This document shows positions 8,672 through 16,358 of a stretch of 64,000 nucleotides of DNA, piece by piece. The stretch is from Spartobacteria bacterium. Lineage in GTDB: Bacteria > Verrucomicrobiota > Verrucomicrobiia > Chthoniobacterales > UBA10450. Under the pieces are notes generated by a model. It searched no databases, was not told where the DNA came from, and saw nothing but the letters and a program-made list of their open reading frames with translations. Numbering within the stretch: position 1 is the stretch's first letter; the number at the start of each line of letters is the position of its first letter. A program made the position numbers and the translations under genes. The stretch lies in contig PLCN01000020.1 of the NCBI GenBank assembly GCA_003134785.1, positions 1 through 64,000 of the forward strand. The letters run 5' to 3'.

Positions 8672-10264
8672 ATGACCGCTCCAAAAATTCTGATCGCCGA
8701 TTCCATTTCGCAAAGTGGTGTCGACGAATTGGCGCGAGATGGCGCGCTCGAAGTTTCCACGCAAACCGGCTTGAGCGAAGCCGCGCTGTTGGAAATCGTT
8801 CCGGATTTCAGCGCGGTCGTGGTGCGCAGCCAGACCAAGATCACAGCGGCGGTGCTGAAAGCGGGATCGAAGCTGCGAGTCGTCGGACGCGCTGGAGTTG
8901 GGATCGATAATGTGGACGTAGCGGAAGCAACGCGGCGCGGCGTGATCGTGATGAATGCACCGGGCGGTAATACGATTTCCACCGCGGAACACGCCTTCTC
9001 GCTCCTGCTTTGTGTCGCGCGAAAGATTCCGCAGGCCGACGCGACACTCCGCGGCGGAAAATGGGACAGGAAAAATTTGGAAGGCGTCGAGCTTTTTAAC
9101 AAAACGCTCGGCATCGTGGGGATGGGCCGGATCGGGAGCGAATTGAGCCGGCGCGCGATTGCCTTTGGAATGCGTGTCGTTGCTTTCGATCCCTATCTCT
9201 CCGCGACTCGTGCGCGCACGTTGCAGGTGGAGTTGATCGACGAACTCGACGATCTCCTGGCCGCGGCGGATTTCATTACCTTGCACACACCGCTCACGCC
9301 GGAGACGCATCACTTGCTTGATCAGGCGCGACTGGCGAAAACGAAACGCGGCGTGCGCGTGATCAATTGCGCCCGCGGCGGCCTCGTCGATGAGACGGCG
9401 CTCGTGGAAGCGTTGCGTTCAGGCCACGTGGCTGGAGCCGCACTCGATGTTTTCGAAACGGAGCCGTTGCCGGTTGATTCACCGTTACGGGATGCGCCGA
9501 ATCTCGTCCTCACGCCGCACCTCGGCGCGTCCACGGCCGAGGCGCAGGAGAGTGTCGGTATCGAAATCGCGCAATCGATCCGGGCCGCGCTTCTCGAAGG
9601 AACGATTCGGAACGCGGTGAACATGCCGAATCTCGACGCGAAAACGCTCGCAGTCGTCGGGCCGCATTTACGTTTCGGCGAGAAGCTCGCGCGTTTCCTG
9701 GCCCAGCTCGCGCCCAAGCGGGTCGAGCGACTCAACATCAATTACAGCGGGAAGGTGAACGAAGTCGATACCACCGCGATCACGCGCTCGGTGCTCAAGG
9801 GATTTCTGGAACACGCCGGCGGCAGCGAGATCAACGAAGTGAATGCGCCGGCGTTCGCCGAAAGTCTCGGGATGAAAATCACAGAGACGCGTTTGAGCGC
9901 GGTCGGCGATTACACCGATCTGCTCGAACTGTCCGCGGTGGCCGAGGGCAAAACTGTTTCAGTGGCCGGCGCATTTTTCGGTGCGACGCCGCGGATCGTA
10001 AATGTAAACAGTCGTCCGGTGGAAGCGCGTCCGCATGGTGTCGTGCTCGTGCTGGAAAACACCGACCGTCCCGGCATCGTCGGGCGGATAGGAACGTTAC
10101 TCGGCGAGCACGGAGTAAATATCGCGACGATGTCGCTGAGCCGGAACCAGGCCGGCGGCACCGCGTTGACCGTTTTGAATCTCGACACGACGCCGGATGA
10201 TGCGCTGCTCGAAAAGATTCGGGCGAGCGACGACATAAAATCCGCGCAGGTGATTCAGTTGTAG
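8672..10264 (+). CDS. serA: D-3-phosphoglycerate dehydrogenase
   Basis: The 530-residue protein catalyses the first step of serine synthesis, NAD-dependent oxidation of 3-phosphoglycerate to 3-phosphohydroxypyruvate, in the cytosol. It has the long type I layout: substrate domain, Rossmann domain with GIVGMGRIGSE near 150, catalytic Arg in INCARGGLVDE, Glu in FETEPLP and His in LTPHLGAST, then the intervening regulatory domain and a C-terminal ACT domain (VLENTDRPGIVGRIGT onwards, about 455-530) that in relatives binds serine for feedback inhibition. ATG 8672 follows the previous gene by 30 bases. Composition is like its neighbours. Intact. Confidence 0.96.
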   Translation: MTAPKILIADSISQSGVDELARDGALEVSTQTGLSEAALLEIVPDFSAVVVRSQTKITAAVLKAGSKLRVVGRAGVGIDNVDVAEATRRGVIVMNAPGGNTISTAEHAFSLLLCVARKIPQADATLRGGKWDRKNLEGVELFNKTLGIVGMGRIGSELSRRAIAFGMRVVAFDPYLSATRARTLQVELIDELDDLLAAADFITLHTPLTPETHHLLDQARLAKTKRGVRVINCARGGLVDETALVEALRSGHVAGAALDVFETEPLPVDSPLRDAPNLVLTPHLGASTAEAQESVGIEIAQSIRAALLEGTIRNAVNMPNLDAKTLAVVGPHLRFGEKLARFLAQLAPKRVERLNINYSGKVNEVDTTAITRSVLKGFLEHAGGSEINEVNAPAFAESLGMKITETRLSAVGDYTDLLELSAVAEGKTVSVAGAFFGATPRIVNVNSRPVEARPHGVVLVLENTDRPGIVGRIGTLLGEHGVNIATMSLSRNQAGGTALTVLNLDTTPDDALLEKIRASDDIKSAQVIQL

Positions 10265-10324
10265 CTTTACACCCAGACGAACATCGCGACGCGAATAGTT
10301 TTCGGAACCAACACGATCACGCTC

Positions 10325-10582
10325 ATGGGCCATTCAATCATCTGGACGCTGGTAATTGGATTGCTAATCGGAGCTGTAGCGAAACTTCTCATGCCGGGGC
10401 GCGATCCCGGCGGTTGCATCATTACCATGTTGATCGGTATCGCCGGCGCATATGTCGCCTCTTATTTCGGACAAAAAATGGGCTGGTACGAACAAGGTCA
10501 GCCCGTCGGCTTCATCGCCTCAGTCGTCGGCGCGATGGTGCTCCTGCTGCTTTACCGATTGATCGCTCCGCGGCGCGACTAG
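10325..10582 (+). CDS. GlsB/YeaQ/YmgE family small membrane protein
   Basis: The 85-residue protein has three hydrophobic segments and the pattern GLLIGAVAKLLMPGRDPGG followed by IGIAGAYVASYFG, which is diagnostic of the YeaQ/YmgE (transglycosylase-associated) family. Members are inner-membrane proteins induced by stress; their biochemical role is not settled. It lies 60 bases after serA on the same strand but with no overlap, so separate expression is possible. Confidence 0.88.
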   Translation: MGHSIIWTLVIGLLIGAVAKLLMPGRDPGGCIITMLIGIAGAYVASYFGQKMGWYEQGQPVGFIASVVGAMVLLLLYRLIAPRRD

Positions 10583-10701
10583 AGCGATTGCTCTCCTCTT
10601 TGCTTTCGAACGCGTGTCATCCCGAGCCGGAAAATGCTGTCGTTCCAAGAAAATTGGCGAAAGCGATTGGCGCGAACATCGCGGCGATGACACGATAGCC
10701 G

Positions 10702-11667
10702 GTGCCCGCTCGACCGAAAAAAATCGCGATCCTCACCGCTTTCGCGGCGCTCTATCTCATCTGGGGATCGACCTATCTTGGGATCCTGTTCGCGATCCGC
10801 TCCATCCCACCGCTGCTGATGGCCGGAACGCGCTTCCTTCTTGCCGGCCTCATTCTTTATTTCGCTGCGCGCTTGAGCGGAGCGGCGCGCTCCAAGCCAA
10901 TCGAATGGCGAACGGCACTCATCGTCGGCGCATGTTTGCTGCTCGGCGGCAATGGCGGCGTGACGCTCGCGGAGCAATACGTTCCCTCTGGACTCGCCGC
11001 TCTGCTCGTCGCCACCGTGCCCCTTTACATAACGCTGCTGAGCTGGCTGTTCGGAATGTCGAAACGGCCCAGCGCAATCACCGTGCTCGGGCTCGCCGGA
11101 GGATTCATCGGAGTGGGCGTGCTGGTCGGACCGGCTTTGCGATTTTCCGGGCATGGTGAATCGCCGCACGCCTGGATCGGTATGTCGATGCTTCTTTTCT
11201 CCTCGTTCATCTGGTCGGCCGGCTCCCTTTATTCGCGCAAGGCTAGGAACGCCGCCTCGCCCTTTCTCGCCGCCGGAGAGCAAATGCTTTGCGGCGGCTC
11301 GCTCCTGATCATCGCCGGCCTCGCGACCGGCGAGCTGCGGCATTACGATCCGCGCCAGATCACGATGGTATCGCTCATCGCGTTCGCGTATCTCGTCTTC
11401 ATCGGCGGAATCATCGGCTACGTTTCGTATGCGTGGCTCTTGCGGCATTGCGATCCGGCCAAGGTCGCGACTTATGCGTATGTGAATCCCATTGTGGCCA
11501 TCCTGCTCGGGAGCGCCTTCGCGGGCGAAGTCCTCACACTGCGCACCTGGGTCGGTGCGGGATTGATTATCGGCTCGGTCGCGGTTGTAATCATGGCGCA
11601 ACAAATGAGAGCCAAAGGCGAGCAGCCCATCCCCGCCATCATCGACCCGGCCGATTGCGCGAGATGA
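10702..11667 (+). CDS. EamA/DMT-family exporter
   Basis: The 321-residue protein has about ten hydrophobic helices in two repeated EamA halves. The first half carries YLIWGSTYLGILFAIRSIPP and GTRFLLAGLILY, the second GYVSYAWLLRHCDPAKVATYAYVNPIVAILLG, both typical of the family. These transporters export metabolites such as amino acids across the inner membrane; the substrate is unknown here. GTG 10702 is the only reasonable start, since the preceding ATG frame closes at once. Its stop overlaps the start of the next gene (ATGA), so the two are translationally coupled. Confidence 0.88.
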   Translation: MPARPKKIAILTAFAALYLIWGSTYLGILFAIRSIPPLLMAGTRFLLAGLILYFAARLSGAARSKPIEWRTALIVGACLLLGGNGGVTLAEQYVPSGLAALLVATVPLYITLLSWLFGMSKRPSAITVLGLAGGFIGVGVLVGPALRFSGHGESPHAWIGMSMLLFSSFIWSAGSLYSRKARNAASPFLAAGEQMLCGGSLLIIAGLATGELRHYDPRQITMVSLIAFAYLVFIGGIIGYVSYAWLLRHCDPAKVATYAYVNPIVAILLGSAFAGEVLTLRTWVGAGLIIGSVAVVIMAQQMRAKGEQPIPAIIDPADCAR

Positions 11668-12839
11668 AAAAAGAAGAGTCAACCGGCGTTCCGAAAGCGG
11701 AGACGATCGAGGTCATCCAGCGCAACTGGCGCGCGGAAGTTGAAACCGCGGAGGCTTATCGCGATCTCGCCTCGCGCGAGACGGACGAAAAGCGCAAAGG
11801 CATTTTGCTGCGCATGGCCGAGGCGGAAGAACGTCACGCGCAGCGTTGGGAACAGAAGTTGAAAGATCTCGGCCTCGAGCCGCCGGTTTTGCAAAACACC
11901 ATCGGGCGGAGGCTGAATCGATGGTGGAACAAAGTGGCCGGCGCCGATATCGCCATCCGGCGGATGGAAGCCGCGGAAGAAAAACATGAAGCGCAGTTTC
12001 GCGACCAACGTGAGCGCGCGCTCGCCGGCGAAGAGGATGTGCGTGATTTCCTGCGCGAGAGCGCCGTTGAAGAGAAAGCGCACGCCCGCGCCTTGAACGC
12101 CATGGTTTCGCCGCCCGGACCGAGAACAGCGCTCGATGCCATCTTGAAACGGGAGCGCTGGCACGGACGCGGCGGCAGTTGGGTGGCCGACGCGATTTAT
12201 GGCGCAAACGATGGACTGGGCGCGGTGTTCGGAATTGTTTCAGGCGTGGCCGGCGCCACGAATAACCAGCAGCATTTCGTGCTCATTTCGGGACTGGCCG
12301 GCATGTTGGCCTCGACGCTTTCCATGGGAGCGGGCGCTTATCTCGCGGCCAAGAGCGAAGCCGAGGTCTACGAGGCGGAAATGTCGCGGGAGCGAGCGGA
12401 GGTGGAAGAAAATCCCGAGGAGGAAATCGAAGAGATGGCGCTGTTCTATCAGCTTCAGGGATTCAACGTGGAAGAATCCCAGCGAATGGCGGAGCGTCTC
12501 GCCGAGCAGCCGGAACAGTTCGTGCAAGCGATGGCGCAAAGTGAGCTGGGCCTGTCGGAGCATCGTTTCCCGAATCCTTGGACGTCTGCGTTCTCGGCCG
12601 GTATCTCCACGGCGATGGGCGCTTTCGTTCCCATCATTCCATTCTTTTTCATGAGCGGTCTTCAGGCGGTCATCTTTTCTTTCGGCATTAGCCTGGTCGC
12701 GCACTTCGCCGTTGGCGCGGTGAAATCGCTCATCACCATCCGTTCATGGTGGGCCTCCGGACTCGAAATGACATGGATCGGCGTGATCGTTGCCGTAGTC
12801 ACTTACGGCCTCGGTCTCGCCTTCGGCGCGGCAGCGTGA
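11664..12839 (+). CDS. Rubrerythrin-like domain fused to VIT1/CCC1 metal transporter
   Basis: The 391-residue protein begins with a ferritin-like (rubrerythrin) domain, about 1-130, with repeated Glu and ExxH patterns (ETAEAYRDLASRE, EAEERHAQRWE, EEKAHARAL) that would bind iron or manganese. From about 165 it is a VIT1/CCC1 domain: ADAIYGANDGLGAVFGIVSGV, GMLASTLSMGAGAYLAAKSE and C-terminal hydrophobic helices. The VIT family moves Fe2+ or Mn2+ out of the cytosol. The open frame extends much further upstream, but ATG 11664 fits the family and overlaps the EamA stop. The fusion is known in bacteria and suggests that the N-terminal domain loads or senses the metal. Confidence 0.88.
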   Translation: MKKEESTGVPKAETIEVIQRNWRAEVETAEAYRDLASRETDEKRKGILLRMAEAEERHAQRWEQKLKDLGLEPPVLQNTIGRRLNRWWNKVAGADIAIRRMEAAEEKHEAQFRDQRERALAGEEDVRDFLRESAVEEKAHARALNAMVSPPGPRTALDAILKRERWHGRGGSWVADAIYGANDGLGAVFGIVSGVAGATNNQQHFVLISGLAGMLASTLSMGAGAYLAAKSEAEVYEAEMSRERAEVEENPEEEIEEMALFYQLQGFNVEESQRMAERLAEQPEQFVQAMAQSELGLSEHRFPNPWTSAFSAGISTAMGAFVPIIPFFFMSGLQAVIFSFGISLVAHFAVGAVKSLITIRSWWASGLEMTWIGVIVAVVTYGLGLAFGAAA

Positions 12840-12850
12840 TTCGCCAATCT

Positions 12851-12940
12851 TCCTGCTCCTGATCCTGATCTTGATCATGCTCCTGTCCTGATCCACCTCT
12901 CAGAAAGGATCATGAGCAGGATCACGAGCATGAGCAGGAG
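12851..12940. terminator. Large imperfect hairpin of 6-bp units between convergent genes
   Basis: The left arm (about 12851-12885) and right arm (12906-12940) are imperfect reverse complements built from units such as CTGCTC, GATCAT and GAGCAT. The hairpin lies exactly between the convergent rubrerythrin-VIT gene and the zinc-ribbon gene, so it could end transcription from both sides. No T run is present. Confidence 0.55.
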
Positions 12941-12951
12941 TAAAAGACGCG

Positions 12952-14061
12952 CTATTTCGAGTGCGCGTAAATCGCGAGGCCGATCATCAGGATAATGATC
13001 GCAGCGAGCACCGCCAGCGTGATCTTGATCCAGCTCAACGGATGACGTCCCGCAATCGAACCCGTATAACCGTTCACGACGACCTGAAAAGTCTTCGCGC
13101 CATAGGTGTAGGCCACGAGCCAGATCGGCACGAGAATGTGTTTGAAGGTCTGCGCCGAAAACGTGGAGGCCACATTGAGACTGCGCTGCGTATCCCCCGG
13201 TACTTCCTTTGAGCAAAGATCGCGCGTCTTGCGCTCCATGATCTCTCGCGAGTTCTGCGCGGCCGCGACCAGATCGATCTGATATTGCTCGACCACCCAC
13301 CCGGAAAGGAAACCGGGATCGTATGGTTTCAGATCGGTCGTGGTCGGGAACGGCTCGATCTTTCGCAAAAGTTTTTCGTCGACGCCCTTCGAAGCCGGCA
13401 CCAGCTCGTCATCGAAAAAATGATCGAGCGATCCGGAGCTGGGGACCCAGCGCGTTTTCTGCACCTGGCGCGTCTGCGACTTGCCGTCCGAGTCGGTATA
13501 ACTCTCGGTAACGTAATAATAGTAGCCTGATTCCGCGGTCCAATTCGCGTGGACCTGCGCGTCGAAAGTCCAGTAGGGAATGTAAACGCCGCGCACGGTA
13601 TCGGTGAGCGCCCGTCCCTTCAGCGCGTTCGGCGCGAACCAGCGATCGCCATACCATTTGCGGACACGGTCGCGCACGTCGGGTTCCGGCAGCTTGAACT
13701 CGAGCAAAGACTCGGGGCGGATCGGCGCCTTGATCTCATCGTAGGGAATGAGCGCCGCCGATCCGCAAAATTCACACCGCTGTCCGACGCGGGTCGAATC
13801 GAAAACAGAAATGGCCTGGCAGCTCTGGCATTTCACGGAAGTCTTTTCCGCCTGCCAGCCGCGCTTATCTTCGCTCACCGCGCTCAAGGCCGTGGCCAGA
13901 TCGTTCTCCGTCGCAGCCGCAGTGGCGCCTTCTTGCGGGATCGGCGGCGGCAGAACCGTGTTGCAAAATGGACAGACGAGCGCCTGCTTCGCTGCATTCC
14001 ATTCGGCCGCGCCGCCGCAAGTAGGGCAAGCCTGTTTTTGTCGCGCCGTGATTTCCGCCAT
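12952..14061 (-). CDS. Double zinc-ribbon membrane protein (YdjG-like)
   Basis: The 369-residue protein starts with two zinc ribbons: C12-C15/C30-C33 (CPTCGG, CPFCN) and a second set in KCQSCQ and CEFCGS near 80-97. A soluble domain follows with VYIPYWTFDAQ and a Tyr-rich strand pair, then the C-terminus has a single hydrophobic helix ending in IYAHSK. This resembles the YdjG-type proteins that sit beside SPFH proteins. Its ATG lies 11 bases after the stop of the SPFH gene, on the same strand, so they form an operon. The role is unknown; assembly with the SPFH protein at the membrane is inferred. Confidence 0.7.
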   Translation of the reverse strand: MAEITARQKQACPTCGGAAEWNAAKQALVCPFCNTVLPPPIPQEGATAAATENDLATALSAVSEDKRGWQAEKTSVKCQSCQAISVFDSTRVGQRCEFCGSAALIPYDEIKAPIRPESLLEFKLPEPDVRDRVRKWYGDRWFAPNALKGRALTDTVRGVYIPYWTFDAQVHANWTAESGYYYYVTESYTDSDGKSQTRQVQKTRWVPSSGSLDHFFDDELVPASKGVDEKLLRKIEPFPTTTDLKPYDPGFLSGWVVEQYQIDLVAAAQNSREIMERKTRDLCSKEVPGDTQRSLNVASTFSAQTFKHILVPIWLVAYTYGAKTFQVVVNGYTGSIAGRHPLSWIKITLAVLAAIIILMIGLAIYAHSK

Positions 14062-14072
14062 GGCCGCTGGCG

Positions 14073-15206
14073 CTAACTCTTCAGGAATTCATCCACCGCC
14101 GAGCGAGTGATGCGCCAGGTCGAGCCGATCTTTTTCGCCTTGAGATCACCGGCTTCGATCGTGGCAATGACATCGCCTTCGCTTACACCCAAGGTGTTGG
14201 CCACATCGCCTGGACTGAGCAGCTCCGGTGTGCCCGTCGCGGTCTTCGGTGGCTCGGGTGGCTGCGCCGGAGCGGGCGGCGGCACGCCCTTTCCGGTTTG
14301 AGTTGCAGGTGGTGATGGCGGTGAGGCGGCTGGCGTCGATTGTGGCCCGAGGATTCCGTCCTGCTGTTGCATCATCTGTTGCGCCATCGCCATGCCGACC
14401 GCCATTTCGGTAGCGAAACCGCCCGCGCTGCTTCCGCCGGGCTGCGTCATCCCCTGCCCCATTTGAAATTTCACGAAATCATTCAGGTTCCCCACCGCCG
14501 CCATGGAGGAGCGTTTGTCGATCGCCTGCTCGACTTCCGGCGGCACACTGACGTTTTCCAAAACGAAGCTGGTCAATTCGAGCCCGTACTTCACCGTCGT
14601 CACCGGGTTGATCAACGGCAGCAACGCCTCGCCGACTTCGCTGTAACGCGCCGCCACATCCAGCACCGGAATTTTCGAATGCGCGAGCGCTTCGCTGAAA
14701 AGGCTGACGATGCGCGAGCGCATCGTGTCCGCAAATTCATCCAGCCGAAAATGCTGATCGCTTCCCGCCACCTCTTTCAAAAACAACTTCGGGTCGGTGA
14801 TCTTGAAATCGTAAATGCCGAAAGCGCGTGCCCGCACGATGCCGAAGTCGTTGTCGCGCATCATCACCGGGTTCGACGTTCCCCATTTGTTGCCGGTGAA
14901 AAGGCGCGTGCTGACGTAATAAACATCCGCCTTGAAGGGCGATTGAAAGCCGTACTTCCAGCCTTTCAGCGTCGTCAGCACCGGGATGTTATCCGTGGTC
15001 AGTGTATACTTTCCGGGCGCGAACGTGTCGCCGAATTGCCCGAGGTAAACAAACTGCACGACCTGCGATTCGCGCACGATCAATTGCGCGCCGTTCTTGA
15101 TTTGCTTGTCGTTGTCCGGCCAACGAAAGCTAAGGGTGTCGCGCGAATCGTCGGTCCATTCGATAATTTCGATCAGCTCGCCTTTGATGAAGTCCATGAG
15201 GCCCAT
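14073..15206 (-). CDS. SPFH protein with C-terminal excisionase-like helix-turn-helix
   Basis: Residues about 1-270 match the YdjI/virion-core-like SPFH branch: MDFIKGELIEIIEW at the start, the strand-rich middle ending SKIPVLDVAARY and LTSFVLENVSVPPEVE. These proteins form membrane-associated assemblies. A low-complexity Pro/Gln linker follows (270-325). In relatives the tail is usually a zinc ribbon; here residues 327-377 instead read as a MerR/excisionase-type DNA-binding domain (LLSPGDVANTLGVSEGDV, then KAKKIGSTWRITRSAVDEFL). The zinc-ribbon protein is encoded immediately downstream. The pairing is known; the HTH tail is unusual. Whether it binds DNA is untested. Confidence 0.82.
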   Translation of the reverse strand: MGLMDFIKGELIEIIEWTDDSRDTLSFRWPDNDKQIKNGAQLIVRESQVVQFVYLGQFGDTFAPGKYTLTTDNIPVLTTLKGWKYGFQSPFKADVYYVSTRLFTGNKWGTSNPVMMRDNDFGIVRARAFGIYDFKITDPKLFLKEVAGSDQHFRLDEFADTMRSRIVSLFSEALAHSKIPVLDVAARYSEVGEALLPLINPVTTVKYGLELTSFVLENVSVPPEVEQAIDKRSSMAAVGNLNDFVKFQMGQGMTQPGGSSAGGFATEMAVGMAMAQQMMQQQDGILGPQSTPAASPPSPPATQTGKGVPPPAPAQPPEPPKTATGTPELLSPGDVANTLGVSEGDVIATIEAGDLKAKKIGSTWRITRSAVDEFLKS

Positions 15207-15376
15207 AAGTTTTTGCTTTCTATTGGATGAGGTCGCGCCGCTCTAAACGATGATTGCCGCACGAAGATAAAACCTTTCGCGCCGCCGACAGGGAAAAAAC
15301 ATCGCTGCCGATTAACTTCAAGGAGAATATATCCGCGGCGAACGGCGTGCCGCCGATTCCGAACGAGCCGCCTGCC

Positions 15377-15901
15377 TCAAGCCTGCGCGACGCGCCGTGA
15401 AGCGCGCGCGTCTTGCGGAAGCGTCCCTGCGGCAGCAGCCGCGGGCACGAACCATGGAACTTCCCGCGTCGCCCGCTGCAAACATTTTTCGGCTTCGGTC
15501 ACCGGTTGCGAATATCTGCCTGAGCGAATGGCGAGATACTGGCCATCCTTGAAGAAGAACTCGGCCAGAGCAATCCCCTCGGGCGAAGTCGTAAGCGAGT
15601 GCTGTGTCTCCTGCTCTTCGGCGCCGACATGGCACGCGAACACCTCGACCTCACTCACGCAGAGGAGCGCGTTGCGCAGATAGCTCCTCAGCTCGGCGAT
15701 GGAATCGTACTCATGCTCGTAGTTGAAAGCGCACGAACAGCCTTGCTGCGAACCGGCATAATAAACGTAATCGTGCCGGAAATGCTTTCGCACACCTTCA
15801 GCCCGCTTCGGCAAATGGACCACGTGGAAGGCCGGCTTTTCGGCATCCCAAGCGATGACTGGTAATTCCTGCGAAGCCGCCAAGTAAAGTGCTAAACACA
15901 T
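15377..15901 (-). CDS. Conserved hypothetical protein
   Basis: The 174-residue protein begins MCLALYLAASQELPVIAWD and contains HDYVYYAGSQQGCSCAF and EYDSIAELRSYL, with a Cys-x-Cys pair near residue 55. It looks like a small soluble protein of a conserved but unnamed family; no catalytic motif is recognised. It stands alone, about 170 bases upstream of the SPFH operon on the same strand. The C-terminal 25 residues are Ala/Arg-rich and may be variable. Confidence 0.6.
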   Translation of the reverse strand: MCLALYLAASQELPVIAWDAEKPAFHVVHLPKRAEGVRKHFRHDYVYYAGSQQGCSCAFNYEHEYDSIAELRSYLRNALLCVSEVEVFACHVGAEEQETQHSLTTSPEGIALAEFFFKDGQYLAIRSGRYSQPVTEAEKCLQRATREVPWFVPAAAAAGTLPQDARASRRVAQA

Positions 15902-16153
15902 CGTTGTTTTCCCTCTGAAAGCCGCGCGTTTATCGAGTGGCGATCGATATTTGAACGAAGCAGTTTACAGGCCAATTTTATAATTTCCATAATGCGAATT
16001 TGGAGTCCCTTTCGCTCGATGCAGGGTGTGCTCATGCTTCGCCCGGCGTTTCACGCGGTTGGAATAAAAGACGGCCGGATGACAAATCGACGTGATCTAC
16101 TGCGCTTTTCTTGAAAACCGCTGCGGCACGGTTAACCTAAGGGCCGCAAAGTT

Positions 16154-16191
16154 GGGGGTATAGCTCAGTTGGTAGAGCGCTTCGTTCGCAA
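16154..16191 (+). pseudogene. 5' half of tRNA-Ala(CGC)
   Basis: These 38 bases are identical to the first 38 bases of the complete tRNA-Ala(CGC) at 19636-19708: acceptor strand GGGGGTA, full D-arm, and the anticodon arm through the CGC anticodon to TTCGCAA. Identity stops at the last loop base and unrelated sequence follows. The break inside the anticodon loop is a known crossover place for tRNA-targeting integrases. Confidence 0.85.
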
Positions 16192-16294
16192 AGATTTTTT
16201 GCGGTTTTGTCCCTCGTCCCGACGGCGATGGACACTGCAGGACAGGTGCGGACGCTAAAAGAAGTCGCGTCCCCTCCGATCCGCACAATCGTGT

Positions 16295-16357
16295 GGACAT
16301 TTCTGGACAGGAGCAGACCGGATTTCCACCGTCAGGGGGGCAAACGAGTGGCCCTCC
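16295..16357 (+). repeat. Element-boundary-like motif, copy 2
   Basis: GACAGGAG at 16305 and TCAGGGGGGCAAACGAGTGG from 16332 repeat the order of copy 1 at 3301-3365. It begins about 100 bases after the tRNA-Ala half and ends at the stop of the NISTR gene. Confidence 0.45.
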
Positions 16358-16358
16358 G

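Larger units (their letters stand above)
15902..16358. other. Intergenic region carrying tRNA half and boundary motif
   Basis: No gene is seen. The stretch holds the 5' half of tRNA-Ala (16154-16191) and motif copy 2 (16295-16357). The open frame over the tRNA half, reading ANEALYQLSYTP on the minus strand, is a false translation of the tRNA. Confidence 0.6.

Noticed and set aside
10579-11682. 367-residue minus-strand frame opposite the EamA gene
   Set aside because: Composition is highly charged and it mirrors a clear membrane transporter in the other strand.
13549-14076. Long plus-strand frames opposite the zinc-ribbon and SPFH genes
   Set aside because: They are shadows of GC-rich minus-strand genes, rich in Arg and His, with no family likeness.
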